Assembly (NCBI GenBank): GCA_002343185.1
Contig: DDRT01000004.1
Coordinates: forward strand, 1 to 62,324
Length of the DNA stretch: 62,324 bases
Reading direction: 5' to 3'
From: Deltaproteobacteria bacterium UBA2409
Lineage (GTDB): Bacteria > Bdellovibrionota_C > UBA2361 > DDRT01
The notes below the pieces were generated by a model. That model made no database searches, was not told where the DNA came from, and saw nothing but the letters and a program-made list of their open reading frames with translations. The first letter of the stretch is position 1. Each line of letters opens with the position of its first letter. Shown here in pieces: positions 26,132 through 35,267 of this stretch. Made by a program: the position numbers and the translations under genes.

Positions 26132-27361
26132 TTATTTCTCTACTGAAACCTCTACAAGGAACGCATCATGAAGGGCTCTTACAGCTAGTTCACAGTATTT
26201 TCTTGGAACAAGTATTGAAACCTTAATCTCAGAGGTTGATATCATAGATACCTCAATCCCTTCTCTTGCAAGCACAGTAAAGAGATCAGCAGCAACTCCT
26301 GTATGATATCTCATCCCAACTCCAACTACAGAAACTTTTGCAATATCGGTATCTACTGCAACTTCAGATGCTTTAAGCTCTCTACAAGCATCTTCTACAA
26401 TTTTAAGGGCATCTTTTCCTTGCTCATCAAGAACAGTAAAGCTTATTGAAGTTTTCCCTTCTGAGCTTCCAGTTTGAGAGATCATATCAACAAAGATCCC
26501 TCTTTCAGCCAAAGTTACAAAAATTCTCTTTATTGATTCTATGCCACCAGGAACCTTTGCAATTCTAATTTTAGTTTCATCAGTCCGGTATGTAATTCCA
26601 GATACGATAGGCTTCTCCATTAATTCCTCCTCGGGAACGATCCATGTCCCCTCTCCTTCAACAAAAGTGGATCTAACAACAAGTGGCACCTTATATGCCA
26701 TTGCAAAGTAAACTGACCTTGGATGCAAAACTTTTGCACCTAAGCTTGCAAGCTCAAGCATCTCCTCGTGAGAGATTCTAGGGAGCAATCTTGCATTTGG
26801 AACGATCCTAGGATCCGTGCTGTATACTCCTTCAACATCTGTATAGATATGGCACTCCTTAGCTTTAAGTGCTGCTGCAAGTGCAACTGCTGAAATATCA
26901 GATCCACCTCTTCCAAGAGTTGTTGTGTCACCTTTAGTATCAACTCCTTGAAATCCAGTTACGATGGGAATTTCGCCTCTGTCGATTGAAGCTAAAAGCT
27001 CTGATGTATCAATTCCTGTTATCTTTGCATGTCTATGAATACCATCAGTTGAGATTCTTGCTTGCGATCCGTCAAAACTTCTTGCTTTTACACCTCTTGA
27101 AATTAGCTCCATTGCTAAAAGACTCGCTGTTACCTGTTCACCAGTTCCAAGAAGCGCGTCAACTTCTCGCGGTTCAGGATCAGAAGTTACAGAGCTTGCA
27201 AGTTTTAGTAATCTGTCAGTCTCACCAGCCATGGCAGAAACTACGACACATAACTTCCCCTTACCTTGAAGAAGGCTTGCTACATGCTTTATCCGCTCGA
27301 TACTTCCAACTGAAGTACCTCCAAATTTCTTGACGATTAACACAGGGGTACTATTTTGCAT
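26132..27361 (-). CDS. lysC: aspartate kinase
   Basis: 409 residues. It phosphorylates aspartate, the first step toward lysine, diaminopimelate, threonine and methionine. The kinase domain opens with VKKFGGTSVGS and has FQGVDTKGDTTTLGRGGSD. Two ACT domains occupy the last 150 residues and would bind the feedback inhibitor. Monofunctional by length. It lies 50 bp after tsaE, without space for a lysine riboswitch. Confidence 0.95.
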   Translation of the reverse strand: MQNSTPVLIVKKFGGTSVGSIERIKHVASLLQGKGKLCVVVSAMAGETDRLLKLASSVTSDPEPREVDALLGTGEQVTASLLAMELISRGVKARSFDGSQARISTDGIHRHAKITGIDTSELLASIDRGEIPIVTGFQGVDTKGDTTTLGRGGSDISAVALAAALKAKECHIYTDVEGVYSTDPRIVPNARLLPRISHEEMLELASLGAKVLHPRSVYFAMAYKVPLVVRSTFVEGEGTWIVPEEELMEKPIVSGITYRTDETKIRIAKVPGGIESIKRIFVTLAERGIFVDMISQTGSSEGKTSISFTVLDEQGKDALKIVEDACRELKASEVAVDTDIAKVSVVGVGMRYHTGVAADLFTVLAREGIEVSMISTSEIKVSILVPRKYCELAVRALHDAFLVEVSVEK

Positions 27362-27411
27362 TAATTATGTGGGGTGTCAAAAAATATGTTATTTTTTCTC
27401 AGTTCTACGTA

Positions 27412-27846
27412 TCACCGTTCTCCGTCTCTCTGTAAGCCGTTAGCTGTTTGCCGAAAGCCGACAGCTGAATAAGGGATTCTCACCCCCTTCTCAAACCCAA
27501 AACTCACCCTATTTCCATCTTCTAAGAGAGAGAAAAAGAGAAAAATATCGATTATTTTATAACATTCAGGAAATTTATCTGCCCATTCTATAAAGACAGT
27601 ATCAGCATCATCAAACCAGAAATCATCTGGAATTTTTGTTAGTCGATAAAGATCCCAATGACTAACTAAACATTTATCTTTAAGCGAATATTGCTGAACA
27701 AGGGAGAAAGTTGGAGATGGGACATCCTCATTTACTCCCTGCTCTCTGAGCCAGTTTCTAACAAAATAAGTTTTTCCTGCTCCAAGCTCACCGCACAGTG
27801 CTACTTTCTTACCTTTCAGGTTTATTGGGTTCAGTAAAAACTTCAC
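27412..27846 (-). CDS. tsaE: tRNA threonylcarbamoyladenosine biosynthesis ATPase TsaE
   Basis: 144 residues. Walker A is GELGAGKT at about 19-26, then PSPTFSLVQQY and DLYRL, the standard TsaE pattern. With TsaB, TsaC and TsaD it makes t6A37 in tRNA. The last 20 or so residues (after GVRIPYS) are encoded by the dispersed repeat at 27418-27469, so the native C-terminus seems to have been replaced by repeat-derived sequence. The start overlaps nnr by 4 bases. Confidence 0.9.
   Translation of the reverse strand: MKFLLNPINLKGKKVALCGELGAGKTYFVRNWLREQGVNEDVPSPTFSLVQQYSLKDKCLVSHWDLYRLTKIPDDFWFDDADTVFIEWADKFPECYKIIDIFLFFSLLEDGNRVSFGFEKGVRIPYSAVGFRQTANGLQRDGER
27418..27469. repeat. dispersed repeat, GACAGCTGAA family, second copy
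   Basis: Shares CGTCTCTCTGTAAGC ... GCCGACAGCTGAA with 59-109. This copy lies inside the 3' end of tsaE and adds the stop-proximal codons. Confidence 0.75.
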
Positions 27847-29141
27847 AGCTCCCTTAAATGCTCCGCAATCTCAGAGGCTGAAACTAGAGTAGGTCTAGTT
27901 GGCACTTTAGATTGATCTAAAAGTGCTCTTTTTAGTGCTTCAAGTGGCGATAATCCTAGTGCAATTAATCCACCAATATAACCTGCCAAAACATCCCCAC
28001 TTCCACCAAGTGAAAGATTAGGATTAGGCTTACTTAAAACAAACCCTCTACCTTCAGGTGTTCCAATTATACTTCCTGGACCTTTTAAAAGCACATAAGC
28101 TTGAAACTCTTTTGCTAATTCTAAAGTATCCATAAATGGATCTTTGATATCCCGTCCAAGTAAATTTTTAGCTTCTCCCCTATGAGGTGTTAAAATTGCT
28201 TTTTTACCGAACTTAAGTCCTTCAATCTGCTTTAATCCATCTGCATCTATCACTATTGGAATATCAATATTTTTAAGATCAAACTTTTTACTTCCAAGAC
28301 CTGGACCAACAACTAAAGATTTGAGTTTTTTAGCAAAAAATTGATCTATTTCATGAGACATTATCACTTCATCCGGAGCTTCAAACTCTCCTAAGCCGAT
28401 AATCAATGAAGCACCTGATGCTTTAACTCCATCTACTACGAAGTTAAACGCTCCCTTCATCGTGCCAGCTACAATACCTACAGGCCCTGAGTCATACTTA
28501 TGACCTCGCTCTTTTCTTTGAGGTTTAGCCGCTGCAATAGATAATACTTCAAACTGAGTTGATTCAATCTTAATTCCAGTTTCAACAACAATAAGCTCAC
28601 CACAATCACACTGACTCATTCCACGCTTTATAGCCTGAACAACAAAGGTTTTTTCGGGTGGAGCATAATCTTTATCAACCTCCCCAGTATCCACATCGAC
28701 CCCTGTCGGAATATCAATCGACCAAACTCTTTTCCCTTTAGGGATCCATTTTTTGATCTCTTCTTTTAGGGGTAATTTTTGTCCAGCTCCTAATAATGCA
28801 TCAATATATAAATCTGCTTCTATTAACGTTTGAACAAGATGTGATTTTGGGAATATTTGAAAAGCCTTTTCATTACTCTTTGAATAATGTGAGGAAGGGA
28901 TTCTGAGCGCTTTAGCTGAAACTCCTCTTTCCAGAAGAAACCTTGCAACACAAAGACCATCTCCCCCGTTATTGCCAGGCCCACAAACCACTAATACAGA
29001 TGATGGGATCATCTCTGAGGCCATCGCATCACTAATAGCCAACGATACTCGCTCCATTAGAGAAAACTCATCTCCACCTAACGCTCGTATCTCTTTGGCG
29101 TCGGCTTCCTTCATCTCAAGAGCTGAAGGAAGCGGAATCAA
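27843..29141 (-). CDS. nnr: bifunctional NAD(P)HX epimerase/dehydratase
   Basis: 432 residues. The N-terminal YjeF_N epimerase domain has VVCGPGNNGGDG; the C-terminal carbohydrate-kinase-like dehydratase has VVGPGLG, VIDADGL, LTPHRGEAKNL and NLSLGGSGDVLAG. It repairs hydrated NADH and NADPH. It overlaps glmM upstream and tsaE downstream by 4 bases each. Confidence 0.93.
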   Translation of the reverse strand: MIPLPSALEMKEADAKEIRALGGDEFSLMERVSLAISDAMASEMIPSSVLVVCGPGNNGGDGLCVARFLLERGVSAKALRIPSSHYSKSNEKAFQIFPKSHLVQTLIEADLYIDALLGAGQKLPLKEEIKKWIPKGKRVWSIDIPTGVDVDTGEVDKDYAPPEKTFVVQAIKRGMSQCDCGELIVVETGIKIESTQFEVLSIAAAKPQRKERGHKYDSGPVGIVAGTMKGAFNFVVDGVKASGASLIIGLGEFEAPDEVIMSHEIDQFFAKKLKSLVVGPGLGSKKFDLKNIDIPIVIDADGLKQIEGLKFGKKAILTPHRGEAKNLLGRDIKDPFMDTLELAKEFQAYVLLKGPGSIIGTPEGRGFVLSKPNPNLSLGGSGDVLAGYIGGLIALGLSPLEALKRALLDQSKVPTRPTLVSASEIAEHLREL

Positions 29142-30496
29142 ATTGCTCCTATTTCTTTTTCAAGGACTACTGCAACGTCTTGTGCAGTTTGTTTGCAAAG
29201 ACTCTCATCTCTTGCTTCAACCATAACTCGGACTTTATTTTCAGTTCCGGAATATCTAACAAGTACTCTGCCCAGATCTCCAAGGGTATTTTGTGCTTTC
29301 TTAAGTGCAGTTTCTACCTCAGGAAGAGATTCAAGTGGTGGTTTAGTCACAACAGGTACATTTATCAACTTCTGAGGGAAAGGTTTAAAATCAGCCGCTA
29401 GTTCAGAAAGTTTTTTACCGGTTTCTGCCATTATCGAAAGAATCATTAGGGAAGTTAAAATTCCATCTCCTGCAGGAGAAATATCCTTAAAAATCATATG
29501 CCCTGATTGCTCGCCACCTAAGATATAATCGTTCTTAGTAAGCTCCTCAAGAACATATCTATCTCCGACAGGTGCTCTCACAAAACTTATCCCTCTTTCA
29601 CGAAGTAGCACTTCTAAAGCAAGATTACTCATTACAGTCCCAACTACTCCATCACCTCTTAGTTTTCCTTTCTCTTTTAGATGAATTGCTGCAATAGCTA
29701 ACATAGCATCGCCGTCAAGAACTCTTCCTTCTTCATCAACAAGGATACATCGATCGGCATCACCATCCAGTGAAACTCCAATATCCAGGTTCTGCTCTTT
29801 AACAAGTTTTGCTACGACTTCAGGGTACAAACTTCCAAAACCAGCATTGATGTTTCTTCCATTTGGACTTACCCCTCTTGAAACTACCTCGGCCCCAAGT
29901 TCTAGGTATGTTTGCGGAGCTACAACATATGCCGCTCCATTAGCACAATCTAATCCGATCTTTATTCCTTCAATCGACAACTCACGAGGAAAATGGCTCT
30001 TTAAAAATACTGTATATCTACCTATCGCATCATTTATCCTTGTTGCTTTTCCTATTGATGATGGGCTAGCAACTTCTTCATCAAGAGCACTAGAAGAAAG
30101 AAGATCCTCTAATTCCTGCTCAATTGCATCACTTAGCTTTAAGCCATCGGCACCGAATATCTTTATCCCATTATCTTCAAAAGGATTATGAGAAGCTGAA
30201 ATTACTATTCCAGCATCAGCCCTCATACTCTTTGTAAGATAGGAAACTCCAGGTGTTGGAACAGGCCCTACTAAAAGAACATCAGCACCCATCGCGGTAA
30301 TCCCTGCAGAAAGTGCCGTCTCAAGCATATAACCAGAAAGCCTTGTATCTTTTCCTATCAGAACTCTGTGCTTACCTTTATGAGCCAGGAATACTTTAGC
30401 TATCGCCTTTCCAAGTCTAACCATTGTTTCTGGGGTGAGAGGGTTAGAATTTGCAACCCCTCTAATTCCGTCGGTTCCAAAATAACTTCTCTTCAT
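29138..30496 (-). CDS. glmM: phosphoglucosamine mutase
   Basis: 452 residues. FGTDGIRGVAN at the start, the phosphoserine loop VISASHNPFEDNGIK at about residue 100, the metal-binding DGDADR, and GGEQSGHMIF for substrate binding. It makes glucosamine-1-phosphate for peptidoglycan and lipopolysaccharide. It lies directly after cdaR, with a 4-base overlap. In Firmicutes GlmM binds and inhibits CdaA, and the same gene order suggests a similar link here. Confidence 0.96.
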   Translation of the reverse strand: MKRSYFGTDGIRGVANSNPLTPETMVRLGKAIAKVFLAHKGKHRVLIGKDTRLSGYMLETALSAGITAMGADVLLVGPVPTPGVSYLTKSMRADAGIVISASHNPFEDNGIKIFGADGLKLSDAIEQELEDLLSSSALDEEVASPSSIGKATRINDAIGRYTVFLKSHFPRELSIEGIKIGLDCANGAAYVVAPQTYLELGAEVVSRGVSPNGRNINAGFGSLYPEVVAKLVKEQNLDIGVSLDGDADRCILVDEEGRVLDGDAMLAIAAIHLKEKGKLRGDGVVGTVMSNLALEVLLRERGISFVRAPVGDRYVLEELTKNDYILGGEQSGHMIFKDISPAGDGILTSLMILSIMAETGKKLSELAADFKPFPQKLINVPVVTKPPLESLPEVETALKKAQNTLGDLGRVLVRYSGTENKVRVMVEARDESLCKQTAQDVAVVLEKEIGAI

Positions 30497-31311
30497 AACT
30501 TCCTTAAAAATTTATACCCCTGCCCATCAGGAACAGTAATTTTGCCCTGCGAATCCAAAGAGCCTTCAAGTATCTCAATCTTATTAAGTATTCCTTGGGC
30601 ACCTTCTACCTCGAAAGAGAAGCTCTTCTGTTCGCCATTGATTAAAACTTTATTGAATCGCTTTTTTATGATTACAGGCTCTGTGACAATGCTTACTTCA
30701 GCCTGAGAATCTAATGTAACATTCGCTATAGGAGTAATAAGACTTACAGGAATTCTTATCGCCCCTCCTGTTAGATCAAAATCTAGCTCATCTAACCTTA
30801 GCACTTCAGTTTCTATCTCTTTTATCCTTCTAAGAACTCTTTCTCCTCCTTTAACCTGAACTCGTTCTGGATCAGGAGAAACAGATTTTAGCTGTAGTTC
30901 TTTGGGAGGATTTCCGTCAATTGCAACTTTAATGGGAACTTTCTTCTGAATTAAATTATCAAGCTGTACATCGAAAGTGTTCGGCTCCAAATCTGTGACT
31001 TCTAGAGGGAAAGGAATATCCAAGTCTTCTTTTCGTAAAACTATTCGCTGAGTTGAGCTTGCTGTTTTTGGTATCTCAACTCTAAAAACAGGAGGGCTAT
31101 TTTCTGTGCGTTGCACCAAAAAGCTTGGCCCTCTTACAGTAACCCGAACCTCTCGATTGAGATCAGATACCACTACTTTATCACTATTTAAATTTTTATA
31201 TTCTATCGGTATTACTATCTGTCGCTTAGTAATATTTGAATCTGAGGTTACAAACATCCATGCTAAAATTGCTATTACAACAGAGATAATCTTTAGTCCG
31301 AAATGTCTCAT
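30493..31311 (-). CDS. cdaR: YbbR-domain protein CdaR
   Basis: 272 residues. One N-terminal membrane segment (ISVVIAILAWMFVTSD) is followed by about three YbbR repeats, beta-rich units of about 80 residues on the outer face of the inner membrane. In known systems CdaR regulates the diadenylate cyclase CdaA. It overlaps cdaA upstream and glmM downstream by 4 bases each. Confidence 0.88.
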   Translation of the reverse strand: MRHFGLKIISVVIAILAWMFVTSDSNITKRQIVIPIEYKNLNSDKVVVSDLNREVRVTVRGPSFLVQRTENSPPVFRVEIPKTASSTQRIVLRKEDLDIPFPLEVTDLEPNTFDVQLDNLIQKKVPIKVAIDGNPPKELQLKSVSPDPERVQVKGGERVLRRIKEIETEVLRLDELDFDLTGGAIRIPVSLITPIANVTLDSQAEVSIVTEPVIIKKRFNKVLINGEQKSFSFEVEGAQGILNKIEILEGSLDSQGKITVPDGQGYKFLRKL

Positions 31312-32096
31312 GACTCGCGCTCCGGCTCGTCTATCTCTTGCTCAACACTTGGCTGAGCCTGAAGAAGTCTATGAAGTGAGTCTCTTAACATAGCTGCATC
31401 TAGGTTTCTGACCATCCGTCCATCACGAACTAATGAGATAGCACCGTTCTCTTCTGATACAACAATAGTTATAGCATCGCTTTGTTCAGAGATCCCTAAA
31501 GCAGCTCTGTGCCTGGTTCCTAGGTTAGGATCAATATCTGGGCTAAAACTGAGAGGCAGAACACACCCTGCTGCCTTAATTCTACCCTCTTCAATTAGCA
31601 CAGCTCCATCATGAAGTGGTGAGTCCTTCATAAAGATTGCATAAAGGAGCTTCCTGTTTAATATTGCATCAAGCTGTACTGCTTCTTCAACAAACTCATC
31701 AAGACCAACCTCTCTTTGAATTACAATTAAAGCACCAACTTTGTTTTTAGAAAGTCTGGAGGCAACAAGTGTGAGATCTTCAACCGTTTTATCGTATACA
31801 GTTGAGCCTGATTTTTTGAACATTCTTTGTAGCCCGACCTTAGTGAGACCACGTCTTAGCTCATCTTGAAATAAAACAACTAGAATTATAATGATTGATC
31901 CAAGAAAAGAACTAAGAATCCAGGCAACTGTTACTAGCCCTAAACTTTTTGAGATAAAATACAGTGCAAAGATTGCAGCAAGACCAAACACCATTGGTGC
32001 TGCCCTGGTTCTTCTGAAGGCTATGAGAATGTGATAGGTTATAAACGATACGATTGCTATATCAGCGATGGTTCGTGCCCAAACCGTCCAGTTCAT
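31308..32096 (-). CDS. cdaA: diadenylate cyclase CdaA
   Basis: 262 residues. Three N-terminal membrane segments (to about residue 85) are followed by the DAC/DisA_N domain. Its catalytic motifs are intact: DGA at 173-175 and RHR at 205-207 (GTRHRAALG). It makes c-di-AMP from two ATP. The order ftsH-cdaA-cdaR-glmM is a translationally coupled unit with 4-base overlaps. Confidence 0.94.
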   Translation of the reverse strand: MNWTVWARTIADIAIVSFITYHILIAFRRTRAAPMVFGLAAIFALYFISKSLGLVTVAWILSSFLGSIIIILVVLFQDELRRGLTKVGLQRMFKKSGSTVYDKTVEDLTLVASRLSKNKVGALIVIQREVGLDEFVEEAVQLDAILNRKLLYAIFMKDSPLHDGAVLIEEGRIKAAGCVLPLSFSPDIDPNLGTRHRAALGISEQSDAITIVVSEENGAISLVRDGRMVRNLDAAMLRDSLHRLLQAQPSVEQEIDEPERES

Positions 32097-33982
32097 GCTG
32101 GCACTGGCACTCCACGCGGAGAAGCTTCTTCTGCTTCATTCGTTGCTTTCTTCGGCGTTGTAGCTACAGGCTCTGGGAGCGGTGGAAGCGTCTCGCCTTT
32201 CATTATCTTTTCGATATCATCAGAATCAAGAGTCTCTCTTTCAAGAACCCCTTTTGCTAATCTATGAAGTGTATCGAGATTTTCTGAGATAATCTTCCTA
32301 GCAATTTTATACTGAGAATCTAGAATTCCTCTTACTTCATTATCTATCTCAACTTGGGTGGTCTCAGAGTGTTCTTTTGGCTTTCCTAAATCCTTTCCAA
32401 GGAATACATGTTCATCTCTTGAAGAGTAGTGAACTGGTCCAAGTTTCTCACTCATTCCCCACTCACAAACCATTCGTCTTGCAATCTGAGTTGCACGCTC
32501 AATATCGGAACTTGCTCCAGTATTCATGTCGTCAAACACAAGTTCTTCTGCGACTCTACCACCAAAGAATACTGCTAACTGATCTAGCCAATATTTTTTT
32601 GAATAGGTGTGCTTATCCTGCTCTGGAAGCTGCTGCATTAAACCAAGCGCCATTCCTCTAGGAACAATAGTAAGCTTATGGACAGGGTCTGCATTGGGCA
32701 AAAGCTTAGCAACAAGAGCGTGACCTGCTTCATGATAAGCAGTAGTCTCTTTTTCCTTCTCAGAAAGAAGCATAGATCTCCTCTCTGCCCCCATCATTAC
32801 TTTGTCTTTAGCGTATTCGAAATCTTCACTATAGACCTTGTCTTTATTTTTTCTTGCTGCTCGAAGCGCTGCTTCATTTACTAGAATCTCTAAGTCAGCA
32901 CCCGAAAATCCAGGAGTACCTCGTGCAATCTTGTTTAAATCAACATCAGGGGCTAAAGGTGTACGTTTTGCATGAACTTCTAATATTCCAAGCCTTCCTT
33001 TTATATCAGGCCGTGGGACAACAACGCGTCTATCAAATCTACCGGGTCTTAAAAGTGCTGGATCTAAAACATCAGGTCTATTTGTCGCAGCGATAAGGAT
33101 TACCCCCTCGTTACTTTCAAAGCCATCCATCTCTACAAGAAGCTGATTTAAAGTCTGCTCGCGCTCATCATGACCGCCACCCATTCCAGCTCCACGATGT
33201 CGACCTACTGCATCAATCTCATCGATAAAGATAATACATGGGGCATTCTTTTTACCCTGTATAAATAGATCTCTAACTCTCGAAGCTCCAACTCCAACGA
33301 ACATCTCAACAAAATCAGAGCCGGATATACTAAAGAAAGGAACCCCTGCTTCCCCTGCTATAGCTTTTGCAAGAAGAGTTTTTCCAGTACCGGGCGAACC
33401 AATTAAAAGAACTCCTTTTGGAATTCGGCCTCCAAGTTTTGTGAATTTTTTGGGATCCTTTAGAAAATCTATTATCTCTTCTAATTCAGATCTTGCCTCA
33501 TCAATCCCTGCTACATCTTTGAATGTAACCTTCTGACTGCTTTCTGTTAGAAGCTTAGCTTTAGATTTTCCAAAGCTCATCCCCTTACCTGCACCCATCT
33601 GCACCTGACGCATAAAAAAGATCCAGATCGCAATTAGGAGTAGAATCGGAATCGAGTTAACAAGGATCAGCATCCAGACCGATTGACCACCTGGCTCTTT
33701 AACAACGATTTCAACACCCGCTTCTTGAAGCTTTTCGATCAGATTAGGGTCATTGGGTGCTACAGTTTTAAAAGAATCGGTAGATGAGTTTGGTTTCCAC
33801 TCTATTGTATTACCTTCTATCGTAACTTTATGAACATCATTTCTTTTTACAGTTTCTAAAAACTCAGAATAGCTCCTATCTGAAGTAGCTGGTTTTTCCC
33901 TTGAAACCAGAGAATAAAATATTAGTATAAAAACAAATAGGACAACCCAAACAAAGGTGCCCTTAGATTTCTGCTCACTCAT
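32093..33982 (-). CDS. ftsH: ATP-dependent zinc metalloprotease FtsH
   Basis: 629 residues. Two membrane segments (about 9-25 and 103-124) frame a periplasmic domain. The AAA+ module has GSPGTGKT and IIFIDEIDAVGR, with the second region of homology ATNRPDVLDPALLRPGRFDRR. The zinc site is HEAGH at 417-421. It degrades membrane proteins and regulatory proteins. The C-terminus is proline/alanine-rich. It is the first gene of the c-di-AMP operon. Confidence 0.97.
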   Translation of the reverse strand: MSEQKSKGTFVWVVLFVFILIFYSLVSREKPATSDRSYSEFLETVKRNDVHKVTIEGNTIEWKPNSSTDSFKTVAPNDPNLIEKLQEAGVEIVVKEPGGQSVWMLILVNSIPILLLIAIWIFFMRQVQMGAGKGMSFGKSKAKLLTESSQKVTFKDVAGIDEARSELEEIIDFLKDPKKFTKLGGRIPKGVLLIGSPGTGKTLLAKAIAGEAGVPFFSISGSDFVEMFVGVGASRVRDLFIQGKKNAPCIIFIDEIDAVGRHRGAGMGGGHDEREQTLNQLLVEMDGFESNEGVILIAATNRPDVLDPALLRPGRFDRRVVVPRPDIKGRLGILEVHAKRTPLAPDVDLNKIARGTPGFSGADLEILVNEAALRAARKNKDKVYSEDFEYAKDKVMMGAERRSMLLSEKEKETTAYHEAGHALVAKLLPNADPVHKLTIVPRGMALGLMQQLPEQDKHTYSKKYWLDQLAVFFGGRVAEELVFDDMNTGASSDIERATQIARRMVCEWGMSEKLGPVHYSSRDEHVFLGKDLGKPKEHSETTQVEIDNEVRGILDSQYKIARKIISENLDTLHRLAKGVLERETLDSDDIEKIMKGETLPPLPEPVATTPKKATNEAEEASPRGVPVPA

Positions 33983-34068
33983 CTTTATTTAGAGGATACT
34001 TCTTCTCAGAAAGAATCACAATTATTCAGTGATTTTAGCTGAGCTGGTTATAATTACTCCCTAGTGAA

Positions 34069-34164
34069 AGGTCAGGCTTCCCCCCCCTCCGCTGGTAGCT
34101 ACGGAGGACAAGAAAGCCAGACCAGTCACAAGAGCAATCTGCCTGGACTGGTTTTAACCAGTCC
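34069..34164. repeat. hairpin repeat, GGAGGACAAGAAA family
   Basis: GGTCAGGCTT ... AAAGCCAGACC encloses CTCCGctggtagctaCGGAG. A second palindrome, GGACTGGTTTTAACCAGTCC at 34145-34164, follows. The core GGAGGACAAGAAA is shared with 10478-10640. It lies between the end of the PHP-like gene and the start of ftsH. Confidence 0.75.
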
Positions 34165-34192
34165 TTATCAGAGGCTAAGCTGAGAGAGCTGT

Positions 34193-34915
34193 TTATTGGG
34201 TACTTAAAACAATACTCTCTCGTTTTGCATACTCCCTAATCCCTTCAATCCCTGGCTTTGGAAGTTTCGCCTTAGCCGTTCTGCTCCCCACTTGGGCAAG
34301 AGCTTTAGCTTCTGAGAAGCTTATTAAGTTAAATTTAAGCTTAGGCCATTTTTTCTTAAAAAACTTGGCAGTATCCCCGTAAGCTAACTCAAAAGTCCTG
34401 AAACCAAATTCCTCTACAAGGATCGGAAGAACTCTCATCCTTTGCGGGGTCTTATCCATTCTACATGGGATAACAACACCATTAAATTCATCAACTAGCT
34501 CAATAATCGAACTGAGATCTTGTGAGACTACGTGGTCAGTCCTACCTCGTGCTTTTTTCGGAATATTTAATCTTTCAAGAAAGCTTTCTACCAATGTACT
34601 TCCTGCACCTTCAGGAAAGATACAGGCTAAAGTTACATCATCACATTCAGCTAATCTGCACCTTATTTCGACTCCAGGTAAAACTAAAAGTGGATGATCT
34701 TTTGCAGAGCTCACTACTCTATCAATATACTCACCACTATTTGAATCAGTGATTGCGATTACATCAATTCCTTTAACCTTGCATAGCCTCACTAATGCAT
34801 CTGCGGTTTCGATCCCTTGAATTGATTGATACCCTAAACTGGCAGGACTATGAATACGAAGATCAAGCGTATAGGACTTCCCTTTCGACTTTTCGATCTT
34901 ATTTCTTATGGACAT
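34193..34915 (-). CDS. PHP-domain-like protein with altered metal ligands
   Basis: 240 residues. The fold is that of PHP phosphoesterases: LDLRIHSPAS, DALVRLCKVKGIDVIAITDSNSG, VLPGVEIRCR. Two usual metal ligands are changed: LHxHS reads LRIHS (first His to Arg) and TDHN reads TDSN (His to Ser). It may be catalytically weak or have another function, such as nucleotide binding. A small coiled-coil protein lies 3 bp upstream on the same strand. Confidence 0.75.
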   Translation of the reverse strand: MSIRNKIEKSKGKSYTLDLRIHSPASLGYQSIQGIETADALVRLCKVKGIDVIAITDSNSGEYIDRVVSSAKDHPLLVLPGVEIRCRLAECDDVTLACIFPEGAGSTLVESFLERLNIPKKARGRTDHVVSQDLSSIIELVDEFNGVVIPCRMDKTPQRMRVLPILVEEFGFRTFELAYGDTAKFFKKKWPKLKFNLISFSEAKALAQVGSRTAKAKLPKPGIEGIREYAKRESIVLSTQ

Positions 34916-34918
34916 AAA

Positions 34919-35185
34919 CTATTTCTCTAAAAGTTCTTTTACGATTGCCTTAATTGCTCCAACATGCACGTCGATTCTCTCTAAATCTGCACCACTCGGT
35001 AATCTTGCAACTTCCTGACTTAACTTCTCTACTTTGGCTGCCATTGCAGCGGATTTCTGAATTAGAAGATCAATCTTACCCTCAAGAATTTTCAGATCTG
35101 AGCTGGTTGCTAAGCCCATTAGCCGCCCAACAGCGGTTGCGCTTAGTTCAGCACGTGTTTCCCCGTTAGAAATTTCCTCTGACAC
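34919..35185 (-). CDS. small coiled-coil protein
   Basis: 88 residues, mostly helical with heptad-like leucines (LKILEGKIDLLIQKSAAMAAKV). No signal peptide. It is separated from the PHP-like gene by 3 bp, so the two are surely co-transcribed. Function unknown. Confidence 0.6.
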   Translation of the reverse strand: MSEEISNGETRAELSATAVGRLMGLATSSDLKILEGKIDLLIQKSAAMAAKVEKLSQEVARLPSGADLERIDVHVGAIKAIVKELLEK

Positions 35186-35267
35186 ATATATTTAGACTCG
35201 AAATTACCTATTCTAGATTCAAAAATATGTATCGCGATTTTAGGTATTTAGGGTTAAAAGATCCTGT

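Noticed and set aside
27362..27411. Lysine riboswitch before lysC
   Set aside because: Only 50 bp lie between tsaE and lysC and contain just an AT-rich stem.
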